Of a stretch of DNA of 64,000 bases, positions 12,342 to 22,891 are shown one piece after another. The notes below the pieces were generated by a model that made no database searches, had not been told where the DNA came from, and was given only the letters and a program-made list of their open reading frames with translations. Source of the stretch: Methylacidiphilales bacterium. Lineage in GTDB: Bacteria; Verrucomicrobiota; Verrucomicrobiia; Methylacidiphilales; UBA1321. Position numbers and translations under genes: made by a program. The number at the start of each line of letters is the position of its first letter. Positions within the stretch are counted from its first letter, which is position 1. The DNA is taken from the NCBI GenBank assembly GCA_021272165.1, contig JAJSLK010000015.1, forward strand, positions 48,857 to 112,856, written 5' to 3'.

Positions 12342-13409
12342 CTAACAAATCCGCGGCAACTGTTCTCCGCTGAGGAGATCGAGGATGCGGTTTGCCCCGA
12401 TCTGGCTTTTGAGGGTGACGATGGGCCGCGTTTCGGTCGTCGCCGCCACGGTGCCGATATGTGAGGCGTCGGCGCCAAGCGGATTGGCACGAAGGATCCC
12501 CAACGCCCTATCCGCCTGATTGGCGGGAACAAAGGCAATGAAGCGCCCCTCGTTCGCGACATAGATGGGATCGAAACCGAGGATTTCGCAGGCGCCGCGG
12601 ACTTCCTCGCGGACCGGCACGGCGGTTTCGTCGATGGCAATAGGCAAATTCGCCGCTTGGGCGATTTCGTTGAGCCCGCTGGCGAGACCGCCACGGGTCA
12701 AATCGCGAAGGCAATGAATTTCGATGCCCTGATCGATGAGCGCAGCAACCAGGCTCCAGAGTGGCGCGCAATCGCTTTCGATGCTCGTCTCGAATCCAAG
12801 CCCGTCGCGCACCGACATGATGGTGATGCCGTGCCGGCCGATATCGCCGCTGAGGAGGACCGCGTCGCCGGGCCGGACCGAACCGGGACCGATGGGGAGG
12901 TTGTGTTCAATCACGCCGACGCCCGCCGTATTGATGAAGATGCCGTCGCCCTTGCCCTTGTCGACGACCTTGGTGTCACCAGTGACGAGTTGCACCCCGG
13001 CCTTGTCCGCCGCCTGCTTCATCGACTGGACGATGCGCCAGAGCGTTTCCATCGGCAGCCCCTCCTCGATGATGAGGCCGGAGCTGAGATAAAGCGGACG
13101 CGCGCCGCACATGGCGAGGTCGTTGGCGGTGCCGTTCACCGCGAGCGTACCGATGTCGCCGCCGGGGAAAAAGAGAGGCTGCACCACGTAGGAATCGGTG
13201 GTGAAGGCGAGCCGCTGGCCCGCGAGGGAAAAGACCGCGCCGTCGTGGCGCTGGGAAAGCAGATCGTTTTTGAATGTCGGAACAAAGATGCTTTCGATCA
13301 GTTGCTGCATCAGCCGGCCGCCACCGCCGTGCGCCATGACGACGTTGGGGTAATCGGAAATCGGGATCGGGCAGGCCTGGGAGAATTCAGGCTTCGGCGT
13401 CGGAGTCAT
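12342..13409 (-). CDS. hypE: hydrogenase maturation protein HypE (carbamoyl dehydratase)
   Basis: The 355-residue PurM-like protein has the [16 protein letters not shown]-terminal motif, an ATP-binding [13 protein letters not shown] segment and the diagnostic C-terminal tail PRIC, whose cysteine carries the carbamoyl group that becomes the cyanide ligand of the NiFe site. The track ORF begins 31 codons upstream. The ATG at 13409, 2 bp after the hypD stop, gives the normal HypE N-terminus [14 protein letters not shown] and is chosen here. It is the last gene of the hyp block and works with HypF, HypC and HypD. Confidence 0.95.
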   Translation of the reverse strand: MTPTPKPEFSQACPIPISDYPNVVMAHGGGGRLMQQLIESIFVPTFKNDLLSQRHDGAVFSLAGQRLAFTTDSYVVQPLFFPGGDIGTLAVNGTANDLAMCGARPLYLSSGLIIEEGLPMETLWRIVQSMKQAADKAGVQLVTGDTKVVDKGKGDGIFINTAGVGVIEHNLPIGPGSVRPGDAVLLSGDIGRHGITIMSVRDGLGFETSIESDCAPLWSLVAALIDQGIEIHCLRDLTRGGLASGLNEIAQAANLPIAIDETAVPVREEVRGACEILGFDPIYVANEGRFIAFVPANQADRALGILRANPLGADASHIGTVAATTETRPIVTLKSQIGANRILDLLSGEQLPRIC

Positions 13410-13410
13410 A

Positions 13411-14493
13411 TCAGCGGCGATAGCGATAATAGGCCGCGCAGGCGCCTTCGTTCGAGACCATCGTGGCGCCGAGCGGATGTTCCGGCGTGCATTTTTTGCC
13501 AAAGGCGGTGCAGTCGCCCGGCTTTTTCACGCCCTGCAAAATCAGGCCGCTGATGCATTCAGACGATTCCTCCGCCGTATAGCCCGCGACACCGAAACGC
13601 TTTTCAGCATCGAATTCCTCATAGGCTTCGCTGAGACCGAACCCGCTTTGCGGAATCTCCCCAATACCGCGCCATTTACGCGGAATGATGCGGAAGACTT
13701 CGCGAATCATTTTTTGCGCCGGTTCGTTTCCCTCTCGTTGCACGGCGCGGGCGTAGGCGTTCTCAACCTCGGCCCGGCCCTGTTCGCACTGCTGGATGCA
13801 GGCGTAGACGCCCCGCAGGATATCGATCGGCTCGAAGCCGGTGACGACGATGGGGACGTGGTATTTTTTCGCGATGGGATAATATTCGGTGTAGCCCATG
13901 ATGGCACAGACATGCCCGGCAGCGAGGAAGCCCTGCACGCGATTATGGGGCGAGGAAAGAACGGCCTCGATGGCGGGCGGAACCAGCACGTGCGAAACAA
14001 GGATGGAGAAATTTTTGATGCCTTTTTGCCTGGCTTGATAGACGGCCATGGCATTGGCCGGGGCGGTGGTTTCAAATCCCACGGCGAAGAAGACGACCTG
14101 CCGCGACGGATTTTCCGCGGCGATTTTTACCGCGTCGAGCGGCGAGTAGACCATCCGCACATCGCCGCCGGTCGATTTCACGGCGAGCAGGTCGCGCTTA
14201 CTCCCAGGCACGCGGAGCATGTCGCCGAACGAACAAAAAATAACGCCGGGCTGCGAGGCGATCTCGATGGCTTTATCGATCAATTCGAGCGGCGTGACGC
14301 AGACGGGACAGCCCGGACCGTGGACGAGGGTGATTTCCTTTGGCAGCAATTCGTCGATGCCAAACTTGACGATGGCGTGGGTCTGACCGCCGCAGACCTC
14401 CATGATCGTCCAGGGCCGGGTGGTGATCCGGGCGATGGCACGGGCACATTTCTCGGCGCCTTCCCGGTCGCGATATTCGTCGATGAATTTCAT
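13411..14493 (-). CDS. hypD: hydrogenase maturation protein HypD
   Basis: The 360-residue HypD family protein has the conserved [11 protein letters not shown] and [11 protein letters not shown] motifs, GFETTAPA, and a C-terminal cysteine set ([20 protein letters not shown]) that holds the 4Fe-4S cluster. HypD forms the scaffold with HypC on which the Fe(CN)2CO unit is assembled. It overlaps hypC by 4 bp (14490-14493), consistent with stoichiometric co-expression of the HypCD complex. Confidence 0.97.
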   Translation of the reverse strand: MKFIDEYRDREGAEKCARAIARITTRPWTIMEVCGGQTHAIVKFGIDELLPKEITLVHGPGCPVCVTPLELIDKAIEIASQPGVIFCSFGDMLRVPGSKRDLLAVKSTGGDVRMVYSPLDAVKIAAENPSRQVVFFAVGFETTAPANAMAVYQARQKGIKNFSILVSHVLVPPAIEAVLSSPHNRVQGFLAAGHVCAIMGYTEYYPIAKKYHVPIVVTGFEPIDILRGVYACIQQCEQGRAEVENAYARAVQREGNEPAQKMIREVFRIIPRKWRGIGEIPQSGFGLSEAYEEFDAEKRFGVAGYTAEESSECISGLILQGVKKPGDCTAFGKKCTPEHPLGATMVSNEGACAAYYRYRR

Positions 14494-14759
14494 GGGCTGG
14501 GCGTCGGAGAAGATTCGATCTGCAATTCACCGAGCTCGTCCATTTGCCGGAGATAATCGAAAACCCGTTCGGCTTCGGCCTCGTCGACCGTGTTCAGCGC
14601 AAAGCCGACATGGACGATGACATAGTTGCCAACCGTCGCTTCGGGCGTATAGGCAAGGTTCACGTCCTTGACGATGCCGCCGAAGCTGACACGGGCAAGG
14701 CGTTCGATCGGATCAGTTCCGTCAATCGTGAGAATTTTTCCGGGTATGGCGAGACACAT
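14490..14759 (-). CDS. hypC: hydrogenase assembly chaperone HypC
   Basis: The 89-residue protein begins MCLAIPGKI. The cysteine at position 2 after Met is the essential ligand that holds the iron precursor and contacts HypD and the HoxH precursor. The length and the beta-barrel region ([16 protein letters not shown]) match HypC/HupF proteins. The C-terminal tail is Ser/Pro-rich. It lies between hypF (10-bp gap) and hypD (4-bp overlap). Confidence 0.96.
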   Translation of the reverse strand: MCLAIPGKILTIDGTDPIERLARVSFGGIVKDVNLAYTPEATVGNYVIVHVGFALNTVDEAEAERVFDYLRQMDELGELQIESSPTPSP

Positions 14760-14768
14760 AAGATACCT

Positions 14769-17054
14769 TTAACCTAACATTCCTCCCGCGGCAACGACCT
14801 GGCCAAGCGCGATGCCGCCGTCGTTGGCCGGGACGCGCTGGTGCCAATAGGGAGACATCCCCTCCTCGCGCAAGCGGCGGATGGCGCGCTCGGTGAGATA
14901 TTTGTTTTGGAAACAGCCGCCGGAGAGCGCAACCCGCTTTTCCCCGGAGACCCGGGCCGTACTGACAATGATCTCGGCCAGCGTGTTATGAAAAGTCACT
15001 GCAATCTCGCTGACGGAAAGGTTGCGGCCGAGATCCTCGATGATTTCACGCACCATCGGCTCCCAATCGATCATGCCGTTATCATGGCGGAAGGGGTAGG
15101 CCCGATCACTGGCGATATTCTTTATAGCGAATTCCATTTCCATTGCGGCCTGGCCTTCAAAGCTGGTTTTCTGGCGCAGGTCAAGCAGCGAGGCGACGGC
15201 ATCGAAAAGGCGGCCGGCGCTGGAGGTCAGCGGAACGTTGACTTTTTTCTGCAGCATGGTCCCGAGAGTGGCGAGCTCGGAATCCTTAAACGCCTGCAGG
15301 GGAGCGAGCTTCTTCATGTCAAAGACCGCCGGGCCAAAAATTTCGTAAAGCACGCCGAGGGCCGACCTCCTCGGTTCCCGCGCGGCGACATCACCGCCCG
15401 GCAAGCCAAAGTTCCGGAAATGAGCGAACCGGTCGAAACCGCTGGCTTTCATTTTGAGAAACTCTCCTCCCCATACCGTGCCGTCCAGCCCGTAGCCGGT
15501 GCCGTCCCACGCGACGCCGAGGGCGGGCGGCTCGAGATGATTTTCCGCCAGGCATGAATAGATATGCGCGGCGTGATGCTGGACGCTGATCACGCGGCTC
15601 TTGGTCGAGCGGGCAAAGGCGGTCGAGACGTAGTCGGGATGGGTGTCAGCGGCGGCAATCTCGGGATTGACGCCGTACATGTGCTCGAGGTCCTTGATGA
15701 CGCGATAAAACGCGGCCACAGCTGAGGCGGTCTCGAGGTCGCCGATATGCTGGCTGATAAAAACCTGCGAACCGACGGAAAGCGCGATGGTGTTCTTGAG
15801 ATGCGAACCGACGCCGAGAATGGGCGGCAACGGTTTGGGCAAGAAGACGGGCAACGGCGCGTAGCCGCGGGCCCGGCGGAACACCTGCTCGCGCCCGGCC
15901 ATTTCGCGGATGATTGAGTCATCGATGTGGCGGACGATGGGCCGGTTGTGAACAAGGAAAAGATCGGCGATGCCCGCCAGCGACCGCACTGCGTCCATCT
16001 CGTCGGTGCAGATCGGTTCGTCGGTGAAATTGCCGCTGGTGGCGACGAGCGGAAAGTGAAGCTGCGCGAGCAGGATGTGATGAAGTGGCGTGTAGGGAAG
16101 CATGGCGCCCAGGTACGGGTTGTTGGGCGCGACGGATGCGGCTATTCGGCCGGAAACATCGGGCGGAATCGATTTCCTCCGCAACAGAACGATGGGCGAC
16201 TCGGGCGAGGTGAGCAGCCGCTTCTCCAGCGGTGAGATTTCGCATTCGTTCCGGACGGCGTCCAGATCGGGAAACATCACGGCGAGCGGCTTTTCCTCGC
16301 GATGCTTGCGCTCGCGCAGCCGCCGGACCGCCTCCTCGTCGCGGGCGTCGACCATGAGGTGAAATCCACCGAGCCCCTTGACCGCGACGATGGAGCCCTT
16401 GCGCAGGGCCACCGCCGCCGCATTGATCGCGTTGTGTTTTTCCTCGAGCAAATGGCCCTCATCAGTCCACAACTCGACCTGCGGTCCGCAAACGGGGCAG
16501 GCATTGGGTTGGGCGTGAAAACGGCGGTCGCGCGGGTCCTCGTACTCGGCGCAGCACTGCTCGCACATCGGGAATTTTTTCATCGAGGTGTGCCCGCGGT
16601 CGTAGGGCAGCGCCTCGATGATGCTGAAACGCGGGCCGCAGTTGGTGCAGTTGGTGAAGGGATAAAGATGGCGGCGATTGGCCGGATCAAAAATCTCGCG
16701 CCGGCAATCCTCGCAGATGGCGATGTCGGGCAGGATTAAGGCCGTGGCCGGACCCGAGTCGTCACTGGGACGGATGTCAAATTGCCGGTAGCCGGCCGGA
16801 TCAAGCCACACCGTCTCGAAACTCTGAATCGAACTGCGAGGAGGCTTCTCCGCCTCGAGCCGATGGATGAACCGGTCGATCTGGACGCGCGGGCCCTCCA
16901 GCTCAACGAAAACGCCCTGCCCGGAATTATTGACCCAGCCTTTAAGCCCCAGCTCCATGGCCAGGCGGTAAACACACGGACGAAATCCGACGCCCTGGAC
17001 AGCGCCACGAATGATCAGCCGGGCCCGGACCGGATGCTCGGCGTTGGCATGCAC
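14769..17054 (-). CDS. hypF: carbamoyltransferase HypF
   Basis: The 761 residues show the full HypF layout. An acylphosphatase-like domain (about 8-95, GAVQGVGFRPCVYR) comes first, then two zinc-finger units (CEDCRREI ... CTNCGPRF and CEQCCAEY ... CPVCGP, about 110-190). A YrdC-like domain (about 205-385) and a Kae1-like ATP domain with VQHHAAH (about 475) complete it. It makes thiocarboxamide on HypE from carbamoyl phosphate. It starts immediately after hypA (1-bp spacing), so the two are translated together. Confidence 0.97.
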   Translation of the reverse strand: MHANAEHPVRARLIIRGAVQGVGFRPCVYRLAMELGLKGWVNNSGQGVFVELEGPRVQIDRFIHRLEAEKPPRSSIQSFETVWLDPAGYRQFDIRPSDDSGPATALILPDIAICEDCRREIFDPANRRHLYPFTNCTNCGPRFSIIEALPYDRGHTSMKKFPMCEQCCAEYEDPRDRRFHAQPNACPVCGPQVELWTDEGHLLEEKHNAINAAAVALRKGSIVAVKGLGGFHLMVDARDEEAVRRLRERKHREEKPLAVMFPDLDAVRNECEISPLEKRLLTSPESPIVLLRRKSIPPDVSGRIAASVAPNNPYLGAMLPYTPLHHILLAQLHFPLVATSGNFTDEPICTDEMDAVRSLAGIADLFLVHNRPIVRHIDDSIIREMAGREQVFRRARGYAPLPVFLPKPLPPILGVGSHLKNTIALSVGSQVFISQHIGDLETASAVAAFYRVIKDLEHMYGVNPEIAAADTHPDYVSTAFARSTKSRVISVQHHAAHIYSCLAENHLEPPALGVAWDGTGYGLDGTVWGGEFLKMKASGFDRFAHFRNFGLPGGDVAAREPRRSALGVLYEIFGPAVFDMKKLAPLQAFKDSELATLGTMLQKKVNVPLTSSAGRLFDAVASLLDLRQKTSFEGQAAMEMEFAIKNIASDRAYPFRHDNGMIDWEPMVREIIEDLGRNLSVSEIAVTFHNTLAEIIVSTARVSGEKRVALSGGCFQNKYLTERAIRRLREEGMSPYWHQRVPANDGGIALGQVVAAGGMLG

Positions 17055-17408
17055 TCAATCCTCTTTCTGGGCGACAAGCTCGACCAGTTCCAAGTCGTGC
17101 GCCTCGTCGATCTCCTTGGTTGCCCCGCATTTCGGACAAACGAACATGTGCCCCATCAGGTCGTCGCTGGTGATGACCTGACGGTGGCCGCAGGCGCAGT
17201 TGAAATCGAGATTGACCGTCTCGATCTGCATCGGCGCTTTTTCCAGGATCGTGCCGACGGTCAACGACCGGTAGGCCTGCTCAAAAGCCTCCTCGGAGAA
17301 AGCGCTGCCGCGCTTGAATCGGACCGAAACGACCTTGGTGGCGTTTTGCTTTTTGATTGCGTCGAGCATCGAGGTGACGATCGAGTCGACGATGGAATAT
17401 TCATGCAT
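17055..17408 (-). CDS. hypA: hydrogenase nickel-insertion protein HypA
   Basis: The 117-residue protein starts MHEYSIVDSIV, the canonical HypA N-terminus whose His2 binds nickel. It has the zinc site CACGHRQV ... FVCPKCGA with two CxxC pairs. The ATG at 17408 is preferred to the longer track ORF because it gives this N-terminus. It overlaps the end of the maturation protease gene by 8 bp. HypB, the usual GTPase partner, is not found in the window. Confidence 0.96.
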   Translation of the reverse strand: MHEYSIVDSIVTSMLDAIKKQNATKVVSVRFKRGSAFSEEAFEQAYRSLTVGTILEKAPMQIETVNLDFNCACGHRQVITSDDLMGHMFVCPKCGATKEIDEAHDLELVELVAQKED

Positions 17409-17877
17409 GGGCCGTATGGGGGTTAAGGGTGGGATCGCAAACCTTGTCGCGAATATAACGCACAATCTCGGGCAGCGCCATCTCCACGGCGGTGGTTAGT
17501 TCATCGTTGCATTCAAAGGAACCGGCGGCGACCGAGACAACAAAAGCCTGGGGCCGGGAATGATAAAGGGTCTCGGCATAAGCGAGCAGGCCCGCGATGT
17601 TGAAATGATGTCCGAGGGGACCGACATCAGAGGCAGGCGCGACTTCCTCGCACTTCCAAGTGCCGGGGACGCCCTCGCACGAGGCGTCGACGAAAATCAC
17701 CATCTCGGCTTCGCTGATCGGCTCGGCCAGTTCCGGCGCGAGCTGGTGGACGACCTTGATTGCGACCGACTCGTCCAGAATGTTCGCGGCCAGCCGCCCG
17801 GCGACCTCCCAACCTAAACCATCATCGCCGCGAAGCGGATTACCATAACCGATAATCAGCTTGCGGCCCTTGGTCAT
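17401..17877 (-). CDS. hoxW: NiFe hydrogenase maturation protease (HoxW/HycI type)
   Basis: The 158-residue M52-family endopeptidase begins [23 protein letters not shown], with the nickel-sensing Asp/Glu residues of the GNPLRGDDG and IFVDASCEG segments and a His in LGHHFNIAGLL. It removes the C-terminal extension of HoxH after nickel insertion. The track ORF extends to 18390, but that extension is a shadow of hoxH. The ATG at 17877 overlaps the hoxH stop by 4 bp and matches the family start. Confidence 0.93.
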   Translation of the reverse strand: MTKGRKLIIGYGNPLRGDDGLGWEVAGRLAANILDESVAIKVVHQLAPELAEPISEAEMVIFVDASCEGVPGTWKCEEVAPASDVGPLGHHFNIAGLLAYAETLYHSRPQAFVVSVAAGSFECNDELTTAVEMALPEIVRYIRDKVCDPTLNPHTAHA

Positions 17878-19313
17878 CTTTTTACCTCGTCGATCACGTC
17901 GCCCTGGCTGCCCAGAAGCTGGATATGCAGCGGCATCTTGCCAAGGGCATGCGTGGAACAGCTCAGGCACGGATCGTAGCTGCGGATGACGGCCTCGACC
18001 CGGTTGAGCATTCCTTCCTGCAGGCGTTCGGATCGGACGTAATGCTGGGCTACCTGCTTCACGCTCTGGTTCATGGCCAGGTTGTTGTGGCCGGTGGCGA
18101 TGATCATGTTGACCCAGGTGATCAGGCCGTTTTCGTCGATCTTGTAATGATGCATCAGCGTGCCGCGCGGCGCTTCGGATACGCCAATGCCCTCCGACCG
18201 GCTCGGCTTGGCGATGGCGCGGACGTTCTTGTCGAGGATGTCGGACTCGTTCAGGAGCTGCTCGATCCGTTCGATGCCATACAGGATTTCGATCAGCCGC
18301 GCATAGTGCTGGTGGAACGAGCTGAGAATGACCCCGCGGCGCAGGGCGCGGAATTCCGTCCATTCCTTGTCGGCCAGCGGCGTGCCGCAACGGTCGATGA
18401 TGTTGAGCCGGGCCAGCGGCCCAACCCGGTAGATCCCTTCCGGATAGCCCAGCGGCTTGAAGTAGGGCGACTTGAGATAGGTGAACGACTCGACTGATTC
18501 GGCGATGTAATCGTTGTATTTGGTCGGATCAATCTGATCGAGGACGATGTTCCCCGAAGCGTCGATGAAGCGGAGTTTGCCGTCATAATGATCGAGCAGC
18601 GCGTTGTGCTCGCCGTTAGTCTGCGGCGTGACCAGCCCCATGAACATGCTGGGAAAATTGCCAAAGGTGCGGATTTCCTCGCGAAACTGCTCGAGCAGGG
18701 TCTTGAACCACGTCAGGGTCCGCAGGCTGATGGCCTGCATCTCCGGAATCATGGCGAGCATCTGCTCGCGCATTTTCGGATCGAGCGGATTGCTCACGCC
18801 GCCGGGCACGACCCAGGCCGGGTGAATGCGCTTGCCGCCAAGCAGGGCGATGATTTCCTGGCCGAACTTGCGCAGGGCAATGCCGTCGCGGGCCAGCGAC
18901 GGACGCAGCTCCATCACCCCGACGATGTTCCGTTTCTCCGGCGTGGCGTCCATGCCAAAGAGAAGGTCGGGCGAGGAAAGATGGAAGAAGCTCAGCGCGT
19001 GCGACTGGACGATCTGAGCCAGATTCATGATCCGGCGCAGCTTGGCCGCGGTGGGAGGAATCTCCACGGCGAGCAATTGATCACACGCCTTGGCGGAGGC
19101 GATCAGGTGGCTGACCGGACAGATGCCGCAGGTGCGCCCAGTCAGGGCCGGCATTTCGCTGAAAGGGCGGCCTTCGCAGAATTTCTCAAACCCGCGGAAC
19201 TGGGTGACGTGGAACTGGGCGTCCCGCACGGAACCATCGTCATTGAGATGGATCGTGATCTTGGAGTGGCCCTCAATGCGGGTGACGGGATCAATAAGGA
19301 TTTGCTTGGACAT
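17874..19313 (-). CDS. hoxH: bidirectional NiFe hydrogenase large subunit HoxH
   Basis: The 479-residue catalytic subunit carries both nickel-binding motifs: [10 protein letters not shown] near residue 62 and [12 protein letters not shown] near residue 447. The C-terminal peptide [17 protein letters not shown] follows the second motif and is the substrate of HoxW. The start at 19313 ([16 protein letters not shown]) gives the conserved PVTRIEGH N-terminus. The track start 34 codons upstream lies inside hoxY and is rejected. With HoxY it forms the H2-active dimer of a cytosolic NAD-linked enzyme. The motif spacing and subunit set indicate group 3d, by inference. Confidence 0.96.
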   Translation of the reverse strand: MSKQILIDPVTRIEGHSKITIHLNDDGSVRDAQFHVTQFRGFEKFCEGRPFSEMPALTGRTCGICPVSHLIASAKACDQLLAVEIPPTAAKLRRIMNLAQIVQSHALSFFHLSSPDLLFGMDATPEKRNIVGVMELRPSLARDGIALRKFGQEIIALLGGKRIHPAWVVPGGVSNPLDPKMREQMLAMIPEMQAISLRTLTWFKTLLEQFREEIRTFGNFPSMFMGLVTPQTNGEHNALLDHYDGKLRFIDASGNIVLDQIDPTKYNDYIAESVESFTYLKSPYFKPLGYPEGIYRVGPLARLNIIDRCGTPLADKEWTEFRALRRGVILSSFHQHYARLIEILYGIERIEQLLNESDILDKNVRAIAKPSRSEGIGVSEAPRGTLMHHYKIDENGLITWVNMIIATGHNNLAMNQSVKQVAQHYVRSERLQEGMLNRVEAVIRSYDPCLSCSTHALGKMPLHIQLLGSQGDVIDEVKR

Positions 19314-19318
19314 GAGGA

Positions 19319-19852
19319 TCAGGCTCCAAAATAGGTTTTTCCGGTCAGGTCGGGCATACGCCCGGCCACGAGTTCCGAAAGGGTGAAGAAAATGGTGTCG
19401 GCCTCCGGCGGACAACCCGGAACAAAGAGGTCGACCTTGACGAATTCGTGCACGGGGCGCGAATGGGGCAACATCTTCGGGATGACGCTGCGCGGCACGT
19501 GTTGATTGTTCTGCGCATTCTCGATGTAGGCGCGATGCTCAACATCCTCTATCTTGAACCGGTTTCGCATGCCCGGGACGTTGGAGGTGACGGCGCAGTC
19601 GCCGAGGGAAACCACCAGTTTCGAGCGGTGACGGATCTTATGGATCTTCTCCACGTCTTCCTCGCTGCTCACCGCGCCTTCGATCAGGACCACATCGACA
19701 TTTTCGGGATATTCCTTCGTGTCGACCAGCGGACTGTAAACCAGGTCGACGTGTTGCATCAGGTCGATCAGCCGCTCGTCCATGTCGAGCAGCGACATGT
19801 GACAGCCGGAACAACCATCCATCCAAACCGTGGCCAAACGAACCTTGCTCAT
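19319..19852 (-). CDS. hoxY: NiFe hydrogenase small subunit HoxY
   Basis: The 177-residue small subunit begins [20 protein letters not shown]. The CxxC motif plus later cysteines in [10 protein letters not shown] and [10 protein letters not shown] provide ligands for the single proximal 4Fe-4S cluster, as expected for short group 3 small subunits that lack a twin-arginine signal. The track ORF start at 20002 is replaced by the ATG at 19852, which overlaps the hoxU stop by 4 bp. It lies 5 bp before hoxH. Confidence 0.95.
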   Translation of the reverse strand: MSKVRLATVWMDGCSGCHMSLLDMDERLIDLMQHVDLVYSPLVDTKEYPENVDVVLIEGAVSSEEDVEKIHKIRHRSKLVVSLGDCAVTSNVPGMRNRFKIEDVEHRAYIENAQNNQHVPRSVIPKMLPHSRPVHEFVKVDLFVPGCPPEADTIFFTLSELVAGRMPDLTGKTYFGA

Positions 19853-20556
19853 ATTTTTTCCTCCCGCGTGGCCATCAGGTAGGGCAGGAAATCCCGTTTC
19901 TTGACCATTTCGGCCACCGACTTGCCCTTGCTTGAAAGCGCTCCGGTCGGGCAGACCTGGACGCATTTGCTGCAGCTGGTGCAGGTTTCCGAGTCGCCCC
20001 ATGGCTGATTCAGGTCGGTGATGACGCGGGAATTGGTGCCGCGTCCCATCACGTCCCAGACGTGGGCGCCTTCAACCTCATCGCAGACACGCACACAGCG
20101 CGTGCAGAGCACGCAGCGGTTGTGATCCAGGATGAACCAGTCGTGCGAGGCATCGACCGTGGTGTTGGGATATTGATAGGGGAAGCGCACGCTCATCATG
20201 CCGTGTTCCTCGGCCAGCGTCTGGAGTTCGCAATGACGATTGGCCACGCAAACCGAGCAGACGTGGTTGCGCTCGGCGAAGAGGAGCTCGAGGATCATCC
20301 GGCGATATTTCTGGATCCGCTCCGAATTGGTTTTGATCTCCATGCCTTCGGAGACCTTGGTGACGCAGGCCGGCAGGAGCTTGTTCGTGCCGGAGACTTC
20401 CGTGATACAAAGACGGCACGCGCCGACGTCGCCGAGGCCGTCAAGGTGACATAGGGTGGGAATCTTGATTCCGGCGTCCGTGGCGGCCTGAAGAATCGTA
20501 TCGGTTTCCTCGGCCGTGACCGCCTGGCCGTCGATGGTGAAAGTTTTTACAGCCAT
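19849..20556 (-). CDS. hoxU: diaphorase subunit HoxU (NuoG-N-like iron-sulfur protein)
   Basis: The 235-residue protein has an N-terminal 2Fe-2S ferredoxin fold ([16 protein letters not shown] ... LPACVTKV) and a His/Cys3 cluster site ([15 protein letters not shown]). Two 4Fe-4S motifs follow ([11 protein letters not shown] and [11 protein letters not shown]). It links the NAD-reactive HoxF to HoxY. The ATG at 20556 ([13 protein letters not shown]) gives the family N-terminus. The extra 59 codons in the track overlap hoxF and are not used. Confidence 0.95.
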   Translation of the reverse strand: MAVKTFTIDGQAVTAEETDTILQAATDAGIKIPTLCHLDGLGDVGACRLCITEVSGTNKLLPACVTKVSEGMEIKTNSERIQKYRRMILELLFAERNHVCSVCVANRHCELQTLAEEHGMMSVRFPYQYPNTTVDASHDWFILDHNRCVLCTRCVRVCDEVEGAHVWDVMGRGTNSRVITDLNQPWGDSETCTSCSKCVQVCPTGALSSKGKSVAEMVKKRDFLPYLMATREEKI

Positions 20557-20564
20557 AAATGTGT

Positions 20565-22208
20565 TCAGTGGGTCGAGCCGGCGAGATGTCCGTTGGTTTT
20601 GGCCTTTTCGCCCGGCGGCTCCGGTTGCAGCAGGGCAAGGTATTCGTTGCGGAAGTAGCGCAAAGTGCTGATGACAGGATTCGGCGCGGTCTGGCCCAGC
20701 CCGCAAAGACTGGTGTTCTTGACCATGTCGCAAAGTTCCTCGAGCGCCTCAAGGTCCTTGATCGTGCCCTGCTTGGACAGGATTTTGTTGAGCAGGTTGT
20801 ACATCTGGACCGTGCCGGCGCGGCAGGGAATGCATTTGCCGCATGATTCCTCCATGCAGAACTGCATGTAGAACCGGGCCACGTCGACCATGTTGGTACT
20901 GTTGTCCATGACGACCATGCCGCCCGATCCCATGATCGAGCCGACTTTCATCAGCGAGTCGTAATCGACCGGCGTGTCAAAAAGCTCGGCCGGAATGCAC
21001 CCGCCCGACGGACCGCCCGTCTGCACCGCCTTGATTGTGGCTCCTTCCGGCGCGCCGCCGCCGAGTTCCTCAACGATCTGGCGGATCGTGATGCCCATCG
21101 GCACTTCGATCAGGCCGTTGTTGCGAACCTTGCCGGTGAGCGCGAAGACTTTCGTTCCCTTGCTTTTTTCGGTGCCGAGCGTGGCATACCATTCGGGCCC
21201 TTTTTGAATAATGGGCACCACGTTGGCGAATGTCTCGACGTTGTTGATCAACGTGGGATAACCCCAGAGACCGCTTTCCGCCGGGAACGGCGGACGGGGC
21301 CGGGGCTGGCCGCGGCGGCCCTCGATGGAAGCCATGAGCGCCGTTTCCTCGCCGCAGACGAAGGCGCCGGCTCCAATACGGATTTCCACGTTAAAATTGA
21401 AGGTCGATTCAAAAAGTCCCTCGCCCAGAAGCCCATTCTGCTTGGCCTGGCGGATCGCGATCTGCAACCGGCTGATGGCCAGCGGATACTCGGCTCGGAC
21501 ATAAATGTAACCCTGGCTGGCGCCGACCGCGTAACCGGCGATGGCCATGCCCTCGATCACGGTGTGGGGGTCGCTTTCCAGAACGCTCCGGTCCATGAAT
21601 GCGCCCGGATCGCCCTCATCACCGTTGCAGATGACATACTTGCGGTCGCCCTTCGACTTGGCCACGGTCGCCCATTTCAGGCCAGACGGGAAACCGGCGC
21701 CGCCACGGCCGCGCAGGCCGCTCTTGGTCATTGCTTCGACCACCTGGGCCGGGGTCTGGTCATGCACGACGCGATGAAGCGCCGTGTAACCGCCCACTTC
21801 GATATAATCCTCGATCCGTTCGGGATCGATCCGGCCACCGTGGGCGCGAACGACGAGCATCTGCCGGGCGAAGAAAGGCATGTTCGGATCGCCCTTCTCC
21901 ACGTCAGTCTTTCCGCCGGCCAGCGCTTCCACAATCGAGGGCGCATTCTCGGGCGTGACGTGCTCGTAAAGCAGGCCTTCGGACTCGATGCTGACCATCG
22001 GCCCCTGGCCGCAATAACCCATGCAACCGACCCGGCGGATTTCCACCTTGTCGGTCAGTTGCTTGTCGACGACGGCCTTTTCCAGCGCCTTCTTGATTTC
22101 GACGGCCTGGGACGAAACGCAGCCCGCCGACATACAACAGCGGACGCAGATTTGTTTGCGCCCGGCCTTTTCCTTTTCGGCCAGGGCGTTGAGTTCCTCA
22201 AGAAGCAT
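20565..22208 (-). CDS. hoxF: NAD-binding diaphorase subunit HoxF (NuoF-like)
   Basis: The 547 residues contain an N-terminal thioredoxin-like 2Fe-2S domain ([12 protein letters not shown] ... [10 protein letters not shown]), then the Rossmann-like FMN/NADH region ([29 protein letters not shown]). A C-terminal 4Fe-4S motif [13 protein letters not shown] completes the chain. It oxidises or reduces NAD(H) and passes electrons through HoxU to the hydrogenase dimer. It overlaps hoxE by 11 bp and ends 8 bp before hoxU. Confidence 0.96.
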   Translation of the reverse strand: MLLEELNALAEKEKAGRKQICVRCCMSAGCVSSQAVEIKKALEKAVVDKQLTDKVEIRRVGCMGYCGQGPMVSIESEGLLYEHVTPENAPSIVEALAGGKTDVEKGDPNMPFFARQMLVVRAHGGRIDPERIEDYIEVGGYTALHRVVHDQTPAQVVEAMTKSGLRGRGGAGFPSGLKWATVAKSKGDRKYVICNGDEGDPGAFMDRSVLESDPHTVIEGMAIAGYAVGASQGYIYVRAEYPLAISRLQIAIRQAKQNGLLGEGLFESTFNFNVEIRIGAGAFVCGEETALMASIEGRRGQPRPRPPFPAESGLWGYPTLINNVETFANVVPIIQKGPEWYATLGTEKSKGTKVFALTGKVRNNGLIEVPMGITIRQIVEELGGGAPEGATIKAVQTGGPSGGCIPAELFDTPVDYDSLMKVGSIMGSGGMVVMDNSTNMVDVARFYMQFCMEESCGKCIPCRAGTVQMYNLLNKILSKQGTIKDLEALEELCDMVKNTSLCGLGQTAPNPVISTLRYFRNEYLALLQPEPPGEKAKTNGHLAGSTH

Positions 22209-22695
22209 GGACGTATCCTTTCAGTTTTTCGATGGCCTGATCGGGGGTGAGACGGCCGGCAACAGCGCCGTCAAAAACCACCGTCGGAGCGATGCCGCAG
22301 GCGCCGATGCACCGGGCGGTGAGCAGCGACAATTGCTTGTCCGGGGTCGTTTCGCCCTGCTTGATCTTCGCGAAAGCCTCGATGGCCTCGATGATATGGG
22401 CCGCGCCTTTGACGTAACAAGCCGTCCCCAGGCACACCACGCAGGTGTGCGCGCCTTGGGGTTTAAGCGTGAAGAAGTTATAAAAAGTTGCCACCCCATA
22501 GACCTTGCTGGGAGGGACACGGAGCGACTTGGCCACCCATTTCAGGGCCGCCTCGTCCAGATAGCCGAACGATTCCTGAACAGCATGAAGGGTTTCGATC
22601 AAGGCGTGCGACTGGTAGCCCAGTTTGCGCATCTTGGCGTCGATGATCTTCCATCGCTTGTCTTGCGATGGAAGGGCGGGTTTGACAGCTTTCAT
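22198..22695 (-). CDS. hoxE: diaphorase subunit HoxE (NuoE-like 2Fe-2S protein)
   Basis: The 165-residue thioredoxin-like ferredoxin has the four-cysteine 2Fe-2S set CLGTACYVKG and ARCIGACGIAP and an N-terminal helical YLDEAALKWVAKSL region typical of NuoE/HoxE. It is the first gene of the hoxEFUYH-hoxW-hypAFCDE run, so the operon promoter should lie in 22696-22891. The presence of hoxE makes this a five-subunit bidirectional enzyme of the cyanobacterial Hox type rather than the four-subunit NAD-reducing type. Confidence 0.95.
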   Translation of the reverse strand: MKAVKPALPSQDKRWKIIDAKMRKLGYQSHALIETLHAVQESFGYLDEAALKWVAKSLRVPPSKVYGVATFYNFFTLKPQGAHTCVVCLGTACYVKGAAHIIEAIEAFAKIKQGETTPDKQLSLLTARCIGACGIAPTVVFDGAVAGRLTPDQAIEKLKGYVHAS

Positions 22696-22770
22696 AGGCT
22701 TTCCCCGTTCCTTTCTCCGGGAGAATGTTTTGGACAGAGGGGTTTAAAGGGGGGCCGGACAGAGGGGGAA

Positions 22771-22790
22771 AGTGGCTTCACACAGCCACT
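22771..22790. promoter_or_regulatory. perfect inverted repeat between pntB and hoxE
   Basis: AGTGGCT-TCACAC-AGCCACT is a perfect 7-bp inverted repeat about 100 bp beyond the pntB stop and about 75 bp upstream of hoxE. On the transcribed minus strand it is followed by TTTCCCCC, a poor T-tract. It could be a weak terminator for pntAB or an operator for hoxE. A second, tighter palindrome, TTCTCC-G-GGAGAA, lies at 22713-22725 just before the hoxE start. Confidence 0.3.
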
Positions 22791-22891
22791 CTAAGTCGGC
22801 CCAAAAAACACGCCCCACCCGGCTTGTCGAAAGCTAACCGTTTCTTGTCTTCAATTGGACCAAGATCGATTTAGCCAATTTTGGCATTCCC

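Noticed and set aside
17878-18390. N-terminal extension of the maturation protease ORF
   Set aside because: It is a frame shadow of hoxH. The protease family start is at 17877 with an ATGA overlap.
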